Positions 54,407-64,000 of a stretch of DNA of 64,000 bases are shown piece by piece. A program made the position numbers and the translations under genes. Every line of letters begins with the position of its first letter. The first letter of the stretch is position 1. The DNA lies in contig NC_030678.2 of assembly GCF_000004195.4 (NCBI RefSeq), forward strand, positions 93,578,904 through 93,642,903, read 5' to 3'. Source of the DNA: Xenopus tropicalis (taxonomy: Eukaryota; Chordata; Amphibia; Anura; Pipidae). A model generated the notes under the pieces. It worked only from the letters and a program-made list of their open reading frames with translations, was not told the origin of the DNA and searched no databases.

Positions 54407-55454
54407 GTTAATCAGGCCTGCTGTGACTAGCAGTTACTTGGATTTTTTTCAAAAATAGTTGTGGAGCTCAGTGGTGCCTAATTTTATAGACCTGTTTGTT
54501 AGGCTCCAAATGTGTATCAAGAGAGTTTGCTTATACTATAATTAAAAAATGTATCAATATCATTGTTTATAGCATCAAATCCAGTGGTTATATGTGGTGT
54601 ACCAATATATCAATTTGGTACCTTTTGTTTAATTCCTTTGGTATTATAGTGTTCTGCTGTATGAAGTCAAAGCCAAAATATATGTCTGAAACTTACACTC
54701 TAGGATTTAAGTCTTTCTATGCTTGCAAGATTAGAGATGATCATCCTCGAGCCTTCCCAGTTCTGCACTGGCCCGGTGCTGTAGTCCATCAAGAAATGGA
54801 ATGCTATAGGCTACTTTTGTGCTGCATGAATATAGGCCAGCTCCCAGTCTGCTTTTTTGAACTGAGCTTTCTTCTGCAGGAATAATTGCTCAAAGAAAAG
54901 TGTTCACCGAGGAATTTGCTTTCAAGCAATAGGGTTTAAATTAAAAGATTTGTTATGATTATTATTATTTGTACTTGCTCTACTAGTTCTGCTTCCTTTC
55001 TGTACTGGCTGCCTCATTTGTCCAAAAAAACCTGATATTCTTCAGGAAAGATCTTATATTTAGCTTTTTAACCCGCAGAAGTACTTGTTACGGGCAAGTT
55101 TTGTTTTTGATGACCTTAGACATTTTCATGTCCTTATTCAAGGACAATATGCAGTACAGGAAGGTATTGTTAATTTATGACATGGAGAATTGGGATTTGC
55201 TCATTTTAGGTTGAGCAGTGCTACGTACACCAAACATCTACTGTTTTCAAATAAAACTGCTCAGCACAAAGTGCTCTTTCTTAGATGAACTATAGATGAC
55301 AGTTCTTGAGTTGTACAGTGTAGAGAAACTGTTACACTTTTTGGTCCATTTTTCTTTAGTACCAGTAGTGAACATTTTTCTAAATTTGTATGTTAGTATG
55401 GAAATGTTATCCATTAATAGTAGAACAAGCACTGGCATCTAAAGTAGCTTTTAT
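54407..55454. other. no recognisable gene
   Basis: A 129-codon plus-strand frame (54,496-54,885) has no recognisable domain. Otherwise unique AT-rich sequence. Confidence 0.45.
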
Positions 55455-55908
55455 TTAAAGGAGAAGGAAAGGTAAAAACTAAATAAGCTTTATCAAAAAG
55501 GTCTATGTAAATACAGCTATAAACACATACAGAACTGCTGCTCAGTGAAAAGAAATACCACATTTCTTTCCTTTTATTCTGTACACATGATCTTCTGGGT
55601 CAAACTTACTGCTCTCAGAAAAATCCCTCGGGACATGGGCGGAGTCTGCTTAGTTCTCTCCTCTTTCCCCCCCTTCTCTCTCCCCTCCCATCCCTGCTCT
55701 CTCCCCATTCCCTTTCTACTGTAATGTGAGCTACCAGCAGCTAGAGCTGCAGCATGGAAGTTACTGAGACTTACTAAAATGGCAAGTTCTTAAACAAGCA
55801 GAGGGAGCGTTAATGGCATTCAGCAGACTAAATATAGCATCCTAGCTTGAACTATTCTAACTAATCTGTTGGTAAAAAAATGCCAAAATGCCTTTCCTTC
55901 TCCTTTAA
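55455..55908. mobile_element. T2 MITE, complete
   Basis: TTAA at 55,455-55,458 and 55,905-55,908; ends TTAAAGGAGAAGGAAAGG and CCTTTCCTTCTCCTTTAA, the canonical T2 terminus, perfect over 18 bases. The interior has a pyrimidine-rich CTCTCCTCTTTCCCCCC tract near 55,660. Confidence 0.92.
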
Positions 55909-56021
55909 AGCACTTAGCCTGTGCTTGTGCTGCATGCTACATAAATAATTAAGGTACAGTTGCCACCCAGTGTCCATATTGCTTGCAGAATTTAATTCAG
56001 CTGAAACCAGCATCACTCTAA

Positions 56022-56210
56022 GGGCTTGTACTGATGAGCATTTGGTTCTGCACTCCCCTGCGGTGGCATTCTCCTGAATTCCACTGCGAACAAATGCATC
56101 CCAGTCTTCCATATAGGACCGTACTCACACAGGAGAATGTAAGTGCTGAATGCAGGTGGACAAAGCCCCCACAGAGAAGTGCAGATAAAAACGCTTGTCA
56201 CTACAAGCCC
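56022..56210. mobile_element. GGGCTTGTA foldback MITE
   Basis: Left GGGCTTGTACTGATGAGC, right GCTTGTCACTACAAGCCC. Flanks CTAA and TTAA (56,018-56,021 and 56,211-56,214) suggest a TTAA-type target. Interior folds through CATTCTCCTGAATTCCACTG / CAGGAGAATG-like words. Confidence 0.7.
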
Positions 56211-56469
56211 TTAAAGGGTATGCTGGCACTTTTTTCCAAAGGGATGCAGAAGATGCCTGGAAAGAAGACGTAATTCTCGTGACCTGAAAATTGGTTATGA
56301 ATTGCCTCATTATAACTACTACTGCCTATTGTAGGATTACATGCATTATGGAAACCCACCTTTCTTCCTCATTCCTTTGTATCCTCTCTTCTGTTTATAC
56401 CGCTCTTTATTTACCCTTTTCACGTTGTTGCTTTTCTATGGCTACTCCTGCTATCATGTACCAAAAGGA

Positions 56470-56606
56470 GAATGCATAAAGGAGAAAGAAAGGTTAAAAC
56501 TAAGTAAGCTTTATCAGAAAGGTCTATATAAATACAGCCATAAACACTTACAGTACTGCTGCCCTAAATCCTTTGTGAAAAGAAACACTGTATTCCTTTT
56601 CTTCTA
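56470..56606 (+). mobile_element. T2 MITE, left part only
   Basis: ATAAAGGAGAAAGAAAGG then AAACTAAGTAAGCTTTATC and GGTCTATATAAATACAG match the left third of 55,455-55,908. It stops just before the palindromic element at 56,610. Confidence 0.8.
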
Positions 56607-56609
56607 TTA

Positions 56610-57030
56610 AGTACCGTATTTTTCGGACCATAAGACGCACTTTTTTTCCCCCAGAAGTGGGGGTAAAAAGTCCCTGCGTCTTATGGTCCGAATATACTTT
56701 AAAAAAATGTTTTTACTTGCCCGTGTGGTCTCCGTGCAGGGCCCTCCTCTATTCACCGGCGCTTAGCTGTGGCGCTGTGCGCATGCACAATGACGCGCAT
56801 GCCCATACGCATGCGTGTCATTGTGCATGCGCACAGCGCCACAGCTAAGCGCCGGTGAATAGAGGAGGGCCCTGCACGGAGACCACACGGGCAAGTAAAA
56901 ACATTTTCTTAAAGTATATCTGTAGGCTATATGCTGGTACAGATGGGGGCAATATGTTGGGTGCTGCTGGTACAGGTGGGGGGCAATATGTTGGGTGCTG
57001 CTGGTACAGGTGGGGGGCAATAGTAGTGGT
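56610..57030. mobile_element. TACCGTATTTTTCGG palindromic element with 99-bp arms
   Basis: Begins GTACCGTATTTTTCGG, then CCATAAGACGCAC...TGCGTCTTATGG forms a first hairpin (56,628-56,689). Arms 56,704-56,802 and 56,809-56,907 are inverted complements over 99 bp with one mismatch and a 6-bp spacer (CCATAC). A 34-bp tandem repeat (TGGTACAGGTGGGGGGCAAT units, about 2.6 copies) follows at 56,933-57,027. The far terminus expected for this widespread vertebrate repeat is not seen. Confidence 0.85.
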
Positions 57031-57284
57031 ACAGGTTCGCTTAAGCACACACAGTATTTACCAGGCAGTTGTTCAACAGTGCATTATATTTTTATTACTT
57101 TAAAGCTCTTTTATTTGTCGGTGGTTATGTTCCTTTAAGTACCTGAGCTTCTAGAAAGTGACAAATGGAGTATATATTTAATTTCATCTTGAAAAAATAC
57201 ATATAAAAATATTTTACTTTTGTCCCAAATGGAATAATTCTTTTAACTTTTATTTGGAGGGGAAAAAATCATTGAAACATTAAT

Positions 57285-57620
57285 TAAACCAGATAGTATT
57301 TTTTACCTCCAATAATGATTAATTATATCTTAGTTAGGATCAAGTATCAGATCCTGTTTTATTAGAGACAGGGGCAGGCCATTTCGCCCCTGCCGGGGAG
57401 TCATTGCTCTCACCATGTTATGATAACTGGCGGGGGCAAGAGAAGCAAGCGTGGACTATGGGTAGGCAGGAGAGGTTGCTGCCTGGCGCCCCCACAGGTG
57501 TCTCCTCTGCCTACCCATAGTTCCGGCCCTGATTAGAGAAAAAGGGAAGATGAAAAAGGGAATCATTTTTAAAAATGTACATTTTTTAATTAAAATGGAG
57601 TCTATGGGAGATTGCCTCTG
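57285..57620 (-). mobile_element. ACAGGTATGG-family fragment split by a hAT
   Basis: Minus-strand match to the interior of 34,528-34,792: AATGATTAATTATATCTTAG, ATCCTGTTTTATTA, AATTAAAATGGAGTCTATGG. Both termini lost. Interrupted at 57,369-57,531. Confidence 0.75.
57369..57531. mobile_element. CAGGG...CCCTG hAT MITE with exact 8-bp duplication
   Basis: Starts CAGGGGCAGGCC, ends GTTCCGGCCCTG; ATTAGAGA duplicated at 57,361-57,368 and 57,532-57,539. Related to 29,975-30,253 through TATGGGTAGGCAG / CTGCCTACCCATAG blocks. Confidence 0.9.
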
Positions 57621-57789
57621 CATAAATTAGAGTGAACAGTATGGAAAATAAACCCCCTCAAATGCAAAATATATATCTCCTCTACAGGTATCTCCATGCA
57701 CTTTAATGATTGCCTGCTGCTGCAACAGTTCTCCAAAAAGCACTATTACATATGTATACATTACATATGTATCAAAAAGTTGGAAGTTA

Positions 57790-58335
57790 TCTTATAAAGG
57801 AGCAGCATGGCTACATATGTAACAGGAAGTGGACAGTTGTTCTAAGATAGAAGAACTATGGCGACATATCTAACAGAATGTAGGCAGTTGTTCTGAGGAA
57901 GGAAAAGCATGGCTACATGTGTAACAGGAAGTAGTTGTTCTTAAGAAAAAGTATGATTACATATCTAACCGAAAGCAGACACTTGTTCTTTGGAATAAAA
58001 AGCATGAATACATTTGTAACAGGAAGTGGACAGTTGTTCTCTGGAAGGAGAATTATGACTTTATATGTAACAGGAAGCAGTCAGAAGTTCTTAAATGAAA
58101 AAGCATGATTACATATGTAACAGGAAGCAGCCAGTTGTTCTTAAATTAAAAAGCATGATTACATATGTGTACATTGCATAGGTAACAGGAAGTTGGCAAA
58201 TATTCTTATGAAGGAGCAGCATGATTACATATGTAACAGGAAGTGGACAGTTGTTCTTAAAAACAAGAAGCATAGCTACATATTTAACTGGAAGAAGGGA
58301 GTTGTTCTTAGGAAATAAAATTTCCTGTGCAACAG
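57790..58335. repeat. about 50-bp minisatellite, roughly 11 diverged copies
   Basis: The core GCATGATTACATATGTAACAGG followed by AAGTGGACAGTTGTTCTTA repeats every 48-55 bases; one unit (near 58,165) has an expanded GTGTACATTGCATAG insert. Copies differ by 10-25 percent, so the array is not recent. Confidence 0.88.
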
Positions 58336-58421
58336 GAAATTATCAGTTAGAAGTAGTAGCATATTATTGATGAGGGCGGTTTACAGAGCTGTGTGAGATA
58401 AAGGTGTTGGAAAACAATATT

Positions 58422-58611
58422 AGAGGCAGATTTATTAAAATGTGAATTTAGAGGTTAATACATAAAAACTCACCCACGTTCTATTCATCCCTATGGGATT
58501 TTAAGAAGCGTAAGTGAGGTCACCAATTTCATCTTTTGATAAAAATGCTTCTAAAAATCCCATAGGAATTTGTATTAAGCTCGAAACTCACATTTTGATA
58601 AATCTGCCCCT
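58422..58611. mobile_element. GGGGCAGATTTAT MITE, complete
   Basis: Left GAGGCAGATTTATTAAAATG, right CATTTTGATAAATCTGCCCC, with CCCTATGGGATTTTAAGAAGC / GCTTCTAAAAATCCCATAGG inner pairing. TA on both flanks. Confidence 0.82.
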
Positions 58612-59376
58612 ATATGTCAATTACTCCATTACAGGCTAGAATGTAGGGGGCAGTTGCAGCTTTCTGCATAAACATACATGTTACAATGCTATGCACTTGC
58701 TGCTTAGATGTGAGTGCAGTTTATAAATGGATATACTAAAAACTACATTCATTTTATTTTCATGCAAATGTAACTTTAGTCACAACAGTTAAAAACAGTT
58801 TTTAAACATACCTTGTTGGGAGTAAGCTATGCTAAACACTGATAGTTCTTTTGTGTGATTGATTTATATGATACCTATGTAGAGAAGGCCAGCTCTGAAT
58901 GAGTTATTATGAGTATCCTGATTAGAATCTGTAATAGAGGGCACAAGGCAGTCATGACATGGAATGAGCTGAATGGAGAAGATGCCTAAAATGAGGTTCG
59001 ATTACGCTATCTAATCTGCAGGCAGTAACGTCATCTTGCGTGTAAGCTATAAATTATTCTGCACCTAACGTCACATGCTGTTTTTGATCAAGTGCAACGC
59101 ATTTGACTTCTTTTCCTTGATGAACAAGATTTACTCCAGCCCAGACACAGCGTTTTATTTGGCAGCTACGAAATTGATAACGTGACCTCAATGTTAACGG
59201 ATTGATGCAACTGTGATACTTATACAGTAAATTCTCTGTTTCATCCGGCCTCTAGTAGTGAATAAAAGATGCACAGATATCCAAGAAATGATAGTGTTGC
59301 TTCTGACTTTATTAAAATTTAAGTGCAGTTCTTTTCAGATATTCAGGGCTTGCTCTTCCATCTTAAAGGGAAAATA
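58612..59376. other. no recognisable gene
   Basis: Unique AT-rich sequence; nothing that I can assign. Confidence 0.4.
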
Positions 59377-59782
59377 CACTGCTCAAAAAAATAAAGGGAA
59401 CACAAAAATAAGACATCCTAGATCCGAATGAATGAAATATTCTTACTAAATACTTCGTTCTTTACATAGTTGAATGTGCTGACAACAAAATCACACAAAA
59501 ATTATCAATGGAAATCAAATTTATCAACCCATGGAGGTCTGGATTTGGAGTCACACTCAAAATTAAAGTGGAAAAAACCACTACAGTCTGATCCAACTTT
59601 GATGTAATGTCCTTAAAACAAGTCAAAATGAGTCTCAGTAGTGTGTGTGGCCTCCACGTGCCTATATGACCTCCCTACAACGCCTGGGCATGCTCCCACA
59701 CAAATGGCTCAGGTAGCATGCCAGCATTCATTCAGATCTAGGATGTCTTATTTTTGTGTTCCCTTTATTTTTTTGAGCAGTG
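59377..59782 (-). mobile_element. Tc1-like deletion derivative with transposase C-terminal remnant
   Basis: Ends CACTGCTCAAAAAAATAAAG and its inverted partner, between TA dinucleotides (59,375-59,376 and 59,783-59,784). Minus-strand 59,640-59,699 encodes the last residues of a Tc1-family transposase (SMPRRCREVI, then an in-frame TAG, then ARGGHTHY and stop). Almost all of the gene is deleted, leaving the 3' untranslated part and both ends, so the copy is non-autonomous. Confidence 0.88.
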
Positions 59783-59784
59783 TA

Positions 59785-61065
59785 TATTCTCCCATCATTT
59801 GGTTGCAGATTATTGTGTATATAGTGTTAATAATAAAGAACATAGGCACTCTGCATATTTGAGTTTAATTCCTGCGGTACCATTTTCCATAGACAAATAT
59901 AGCAAACCACCAATCTGATCACTAGGGATCTGCTATGAATGTACTGTTTGGACAAAAAAATTAGGCAATTTATATGGCAGTCCAGGTGCCATGTGCAAAT
60001 TAAGACAGAACTAATAGTCTATGCCTATATAATAATGTGCTCATATTGCACAAAGGCATTTTGGCCCCTGGGTCACCAGAAGCCCCTTTACCTTTACAGC
60101 GCCGGAGGGGGTCCAGAGGGGCCACATCGCTAGTCTAGAGAGTGCAATTGCACTAGCAGAGACAAATTTCCATTCCTAAAAATGGAAATTTGGCTCTTAA
60201 AGTTACCAGGAGCGGCTTTTTGCCAGCATTTTAATACCACATCAACTGCATTAGTAGTAAAATGATAACATACCAGGCTAGCTTTGCCACCCAAATCCAA
60301 TTAACAATAGCAACTGTTGTGTATTTCCTGTTTGTGTTCCGAGCTGGCTGTTCCACAGTATGTAATGAAATCATCATGTTCCTAAGTTTACGTGGGCTCA
60401 GAAATGTGACTGTTTAAAGCTGTTATGCCTCATTTTCTGTGACCTGGCATCAGCTTAGAGTGACCTTCCTAGTTCCTTGCCAGCGGCGCAGGGCCCAGAT
60501 TTTTCTTTTGCTGGAGAATAGGTTTATATTTAGCTTTGGTTTAATTAGCAATATGGGCAACATTTCTAAGAAATTATACATTAGTAGGCAGTTGTCACAA
60601 CTGAAACTAAACCAAGTAATAAAGGATCTAAAAGGGCATTAATATGGGTAGAGAAAAGTCACAAACTTTGCTATACTTTTGCATCTATTAACGCATAGCA
60701 ACCAATGAAATGTTTGATTTCAGACAGGTTAGCTACTTATAGGTTGCTACACAGCGTTAGCCTCTGGACAGTGTAACTATCGTACTTTTAAAAAATGTAA
60801 TAATTCTCCATTATTGATCATCTGTTTTTATTTGTTGTACTAAACAGTGAGTGCAGTCACAGTCACTCCCCCAATAGTTGCGCCCCTGAACCAGTATACA
60901 TCCCCTTTCTCTTCTCCATTTTGTTGTTAGTCAGTAGGAGTTTATTATGAAGAGGGTTATCTGTGTGCTGGTAATTATCTGCCACGAAATAACCAAACAT
61001 GGAGCATCTTCAGTTTCCCTGTTTGCCCTGTTTAGCTCAAGAAATAACAAAAAAACTTTTCATCA
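59785..61065. other. no recognisable gene
   Basis: About 1.3 kb. Paired AATTTCCATTCCTAA / AATGGAAATTTGG words near 60,165-60,192 make a small hairpin. No coding domain. Confidence 0.45.
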
Positions 61066-61275
61066 TTAAAGGAGAAGGAAAGGCTAATAAAGAGTTAATC
61101 TCAAGCTTCTGGCATACCTTCAGTTGTCTCAATATTGCCCCTAAGTCTCCCCATATTTCTCCCGTTCAGATGATCAGGAAGAAAAAATGCTGAGCTTTGT
61201 AAAGAAAGTTCCCATAATGCCTCACTCCTGCACAGATACCCAGACCTAGTGTACATGCTCAGTTAGTTAGACTAT

Positions 61276-62385
61276 GGGCCTGATTCACTAAAGTTTATCG
61301 CACGCTTTTTTGCGGTAAAAAAGACGCGACAATTAGCGCGCGATTCACTACAGCATTACCGCATGCGATAAGTCGCATTTTCACATGCGGTATTTCTCGC
61401 GCTAGTTTTACCGCATACGTTCATTTCCGTGCTGAAAAGAATATGATCGCATGATTCACTATAACTTTTGCGCGCTAAATATCGCATTCGGCTATGCGAA
61501 AATTAACACCTACTACAGGTAGGCGAAAAATTATACAAAAGTACAGTAAATGATTTTTTGCAATAAAATATGGACTTACAGTGTTATTTATTCAAGTATG
61601 TGTTTCCCCTAGAGTGACGCAGCCGCCAGTTTGCAGGGAAATGGTCATTTTTAATACAGTAATTTTCTGCAAGTATTGGCGTGTATGGCTAACATGGCGT
61701 GCGTTCATTTGCGCGACTATTTATATTTGGCTACAAGTGATGAAATGTTTCGCCAGGCATGGATTCGCAGCGAATTTTTGGACGTGCGTTGAATTTTTTT
61801 GCGGCGGATTTTTTCATGCGTTTCGCAAAACAATCCGCCAATGGCGAAACGCCTGAAAAAATTTGCCACGCAAAAATTCACCGCACATACAAAAATTTAT
61901 ACAAGCGTCAAAAAATAATAGTCACAGCAACAATTTTTTTGCCCGCACAACATTTTTGCCGTTTCATGGATCTTTCGAAAGATTTGCTTATTTTGACTAA
62001 AGATAACCAGAACACATTTGCTCATCACTAGTGGCTACTATTTATAAGCATCTACTATTTATATGATACCATTTATATGCTACCATTTATATGTGGCTAA
62101 TATTTATATACACCATTTATATGCGGCGACAATTTTTATACACTATTTCTAAGCTACCATTCATATGCGGTGACTATTCGCGGGCGTAATTTAGCACATG
62201 TACCAGCAAATACCGCATTGAAATAGTCTTCGCGAGTTAAATAACGCATGCAATATCGCGCGTAAAAAAGCGCGAGTATGCTTATAGTGAATCGTGCGAA
62301 AAATCGCCAAAATTAAGACGCGGTAAAAATTTTAACGCACGCTATAAATAGCGCACGTTAAATCGCACTTTAGTGAATCAGGCCC
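61276..62385. mobile_element. 1.1-kb palindromic composite element, copy 2
   Basis: Ends GGGCCTGATTCACTAAAG and CTTTAGTGAATCAGGCCC. Interior blocks match 43,886-45,148 in order: GAAAATTAACACCTACTACAG, CCCTAGAGTGACGCAGCCGC, GGTCATTTTTAATACAG, GGCTAACATGGCGTGCG. Near 62,040-62,180 a CCATTTATATG-based tandem array of about 24 bp occurs. Flanks suggest a TA or TAT target. Confidence 0.85.
61735..62030 (-). mobile_element. TAGTGATG-family hAT captured in the palindrome
   Basis: Begins AAGTGATGAAATGTTTCGCC, ends CATTTGCTCATCACTA, the reverse orientation of 11,000-11,383, sharing TTTCGCCAGGCATGGATT. Flanked by TTGGCTAC and GTGGCTAC, an 8-bp duplication with one mismatch. The homologous left junction (CGGCTACAAGTCATG) also exists at 44,627-44,641 in copy 1. 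Confidence 0.82.
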
Positions 62386-62622
62386 TATGAGTCAGCTTCC
62401 TGCTGAGTGTCTCAGATCTCAGATTCCTAAGGGGGGGTGGAGAGAGTTCTTAGCATTCTTGAGGGAAGGGGGAGCAGGAGAGGGGAGAGAGCAGAGAGCT
62501 GTGTGTCTCTAGCACAGGAATTACAGACACAACAAATCTTTTTCTGTGAGTGATTATGGCTGTATTTACATAGACCTTTCTGATAAAGCTTACTTAGTTT
62601 TTACCTTTCTTTCTATGTTTAA

Positions 62623-64000
62623 CACAAGCTCCTGTTAAAAATGGGGTATACTGTATCTTTAAAACAAAGGGTAAAAATACAACAGTCTTAAGTAGTGCTT
62701 TAAATTATGGGCTGAGTATTGCTTTAACATACAAATGTATTTTTTTCTGTAGAATATTTTTTAATATTTTGATTTCCTGCTTTTACAGGGCATTAAACCT
62801 TTTCCATATATGACATCTTGATCAAGAGTGGATCCCTGTATTAATACCTGTGTTGGAAGTACACTTTTGCATTGCAATAAACTTCTATGGGCATACATAA
62901 GGATCTTATTATAACGGTGTTTGCGCAAGCTTGGATGGTGCCAGCTAAGTGGTTTCAAGCTGTTTTACCACTCGCACCTCATGGGTCCTTGTGCTGTTGA
63001 CTTAGATAAAGTGGTACATCAGTAGAACGATTGGCCTATTTGACTGCAAAGCACCAAAACCATCTGGAAATATTGTTCTCAAGTGTGCTGGACAGTTGGG
63101 ATTCAATTTTGTGTCTGGAATCTTCCATTCTTGCTATGGTAAGGTATTTCTATAATATGCTTCTCCATTTTTGCTGAAAAAATATTGTAGGCTTTTGTAT
63201 TAAGGTGTGAATGACTTAAAAATGTTTTTGCAGTGCCACTTGCTTCATGTGATTTCTGCTGGTGTTCTAGATAGAGCTCACATTGACAGAAGTACAAGTC
63301 ATTTCAAAGCTCATCCATTTGTAGAACAGGTTTAATCTGTATGGTTATGGTGAGTTACCCAAACTGCCAATACATCAGTCACATAGTTCAGAAGAAAATG
63401 ATTGGATTTGTATATATAAACAATCCCCCCACCTAAGCATCTTTTGAGACATTACAGATCACTTGCTTATGATCTTGCTTTATAGTCAAATGTAAGGTTA
63501 CAGGGCAGTATGCACCAGAACTGATATAAACAATCTATTGTCAATATGCTCAAAGCAAAGATTAAGAGAAGATACGATGTAGGGATTTCGAAAGAATGGA
63601 AGAGCTCCTATATGCATTGTCTGCATCAACTTCATATTCAACGAGGGAACCTGTTAACGGGCCCCCCACCCACGCTGTACCTGAACAGAACTGATTGTAT
63701 TGACTGTGGGTCGCTTGGGGCAGTGGGCCTTCCTTTATAGTAGTTAAGCCACTGTACCTTATACTTAATATAATAGCATAGATAGTATAAAGCCTTGTTA
63801 ATGTGAAAACAATCTAACTGTTTTTTATGTTTAAATGGTTTTAGTAGCCTTAAGGTATGATAATTATCAGGTCTTTAGTATTATGGATAATAGATCCCCT
63901 GTCTGTACAAGTGGTAAAATTATTTGACAACTGGTAACATTAGTAAATGATAATTAACAGCACTATCTAAATGCAGATCTGCTGCTGCTAGCAGAGCCGG
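62623..64000. other. no recognised gene; T2-like end and a repeat trace
   Basis: A GTATACTGTATCTTTAA word at about 62,646-62,662 looks like a T2-subfamily terminus. A TTATGGATAATAGATCCCCTGTCTGTAC stretch at about 63,880-63,908 resembles the right end of the ACAGGTATGG family. The rest is unique sequence running off the window. Confidence 0.45.

Larger units (their letters stand above)
61066..62622. mobile_element. T2 MITE split by the composite palindrome
   Basis: TTAA at 61,066-61,069 and 62,619-62,622; left end TTAAAGGAGAAGGAAAGG is canonical, right end ACCTTTCTTTCTATGTTTAA is diverged. Host parts are 61,066-61,275 and 62,386-62,622 and share GGCTGTATTTACATAGACC with 55,455-55,908. Confidence 0.82.

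Overview
This is vertebrate, repeat-rich, AT-rich non-coding DNA, almost certainly from a clawed frog and most likely Xenopus tropicalis. The diagnosis rests on recognised repeat families: TTAA-flanked T2-type (Kolobok) MITEs whose ends begin TTAAAGG, a SPIN-type hAT element, Tc1-like elements with inverted repeats of about 210 bp, a CR1-type LINE tail, and a Ty3/gypsy chromovirus of the Tf1/sushi type. No host protein-coding exon, tRNA, rRNA, snRNA or CRISPR array was recognised. The window is best read as intergenic or intronic DNA, with one weak GC-rich candidate promoter/first exon near 31.05-31.2 kb.

Layout. 0-9 kb: a 54-bp tandem array, a SPIN element hit by a second MITE and flanked by a GATA microsatellite, several hAT MITEs, and a CR1 LINE 3' end split by a MITE. 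9-19 kb: MITEs, including a hAT inside a hAT at 10.9-11.5 kb. 19.5-27.8 kb: a diverged satellite-like array holding a T2 MITE, which itself holds a 5.3-kb Ty3/gypsy chromovirus (21,475-26,767, minus strand) with LTRs, a 5-bp target duplication, Gag-protease and RT-RNase H-integrase-chromodomain. 28-38 kb: a hAT nested in a hAT, a 27-bp minisatellite and scattered MITEs. 38.6-40.6 kb: a broken Tc1 copy carrying a foldback MITE. 43.9-45.1 and 61.3-62.4 kb: two long palindromic elements of one composite family. 47.2-50.2 kb: nested T2 MITEs, then a Tc1 element with a full-length DD34E transposase at the centre of a palindrome. 51.7-52.9 kb: a three-level nest. 55-64 kb: T2 MITEs, a palindrome with 99-bp arms, a 50-bp minisatellite and a Tc1 deletion derivative.

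How the parts relate. The main content is transposon stratigraphy. Many insertions can be proved inside the window because an uninterrupted paralogue of the host repeat lies elsewhere in the same 64 kb (empty sites near 4.88, 12.03, 17.39, 18.99, 27.18 and 29.12 kb) and because target duplications are readable. The two elements with the best-preserved coding capacity are the chromovirus, whose Gag-PR and Pol share a frame and are separated by one TGA, and the Tc1 transposase at 48,706-49,740. The chromovirus has no recognisable tRNA-type primer site; it has a 10-nt complementarity between its LTR and the site just inside the 5' LTR, as expected for self-primed reverse transcription in the Tf1/sushi group.
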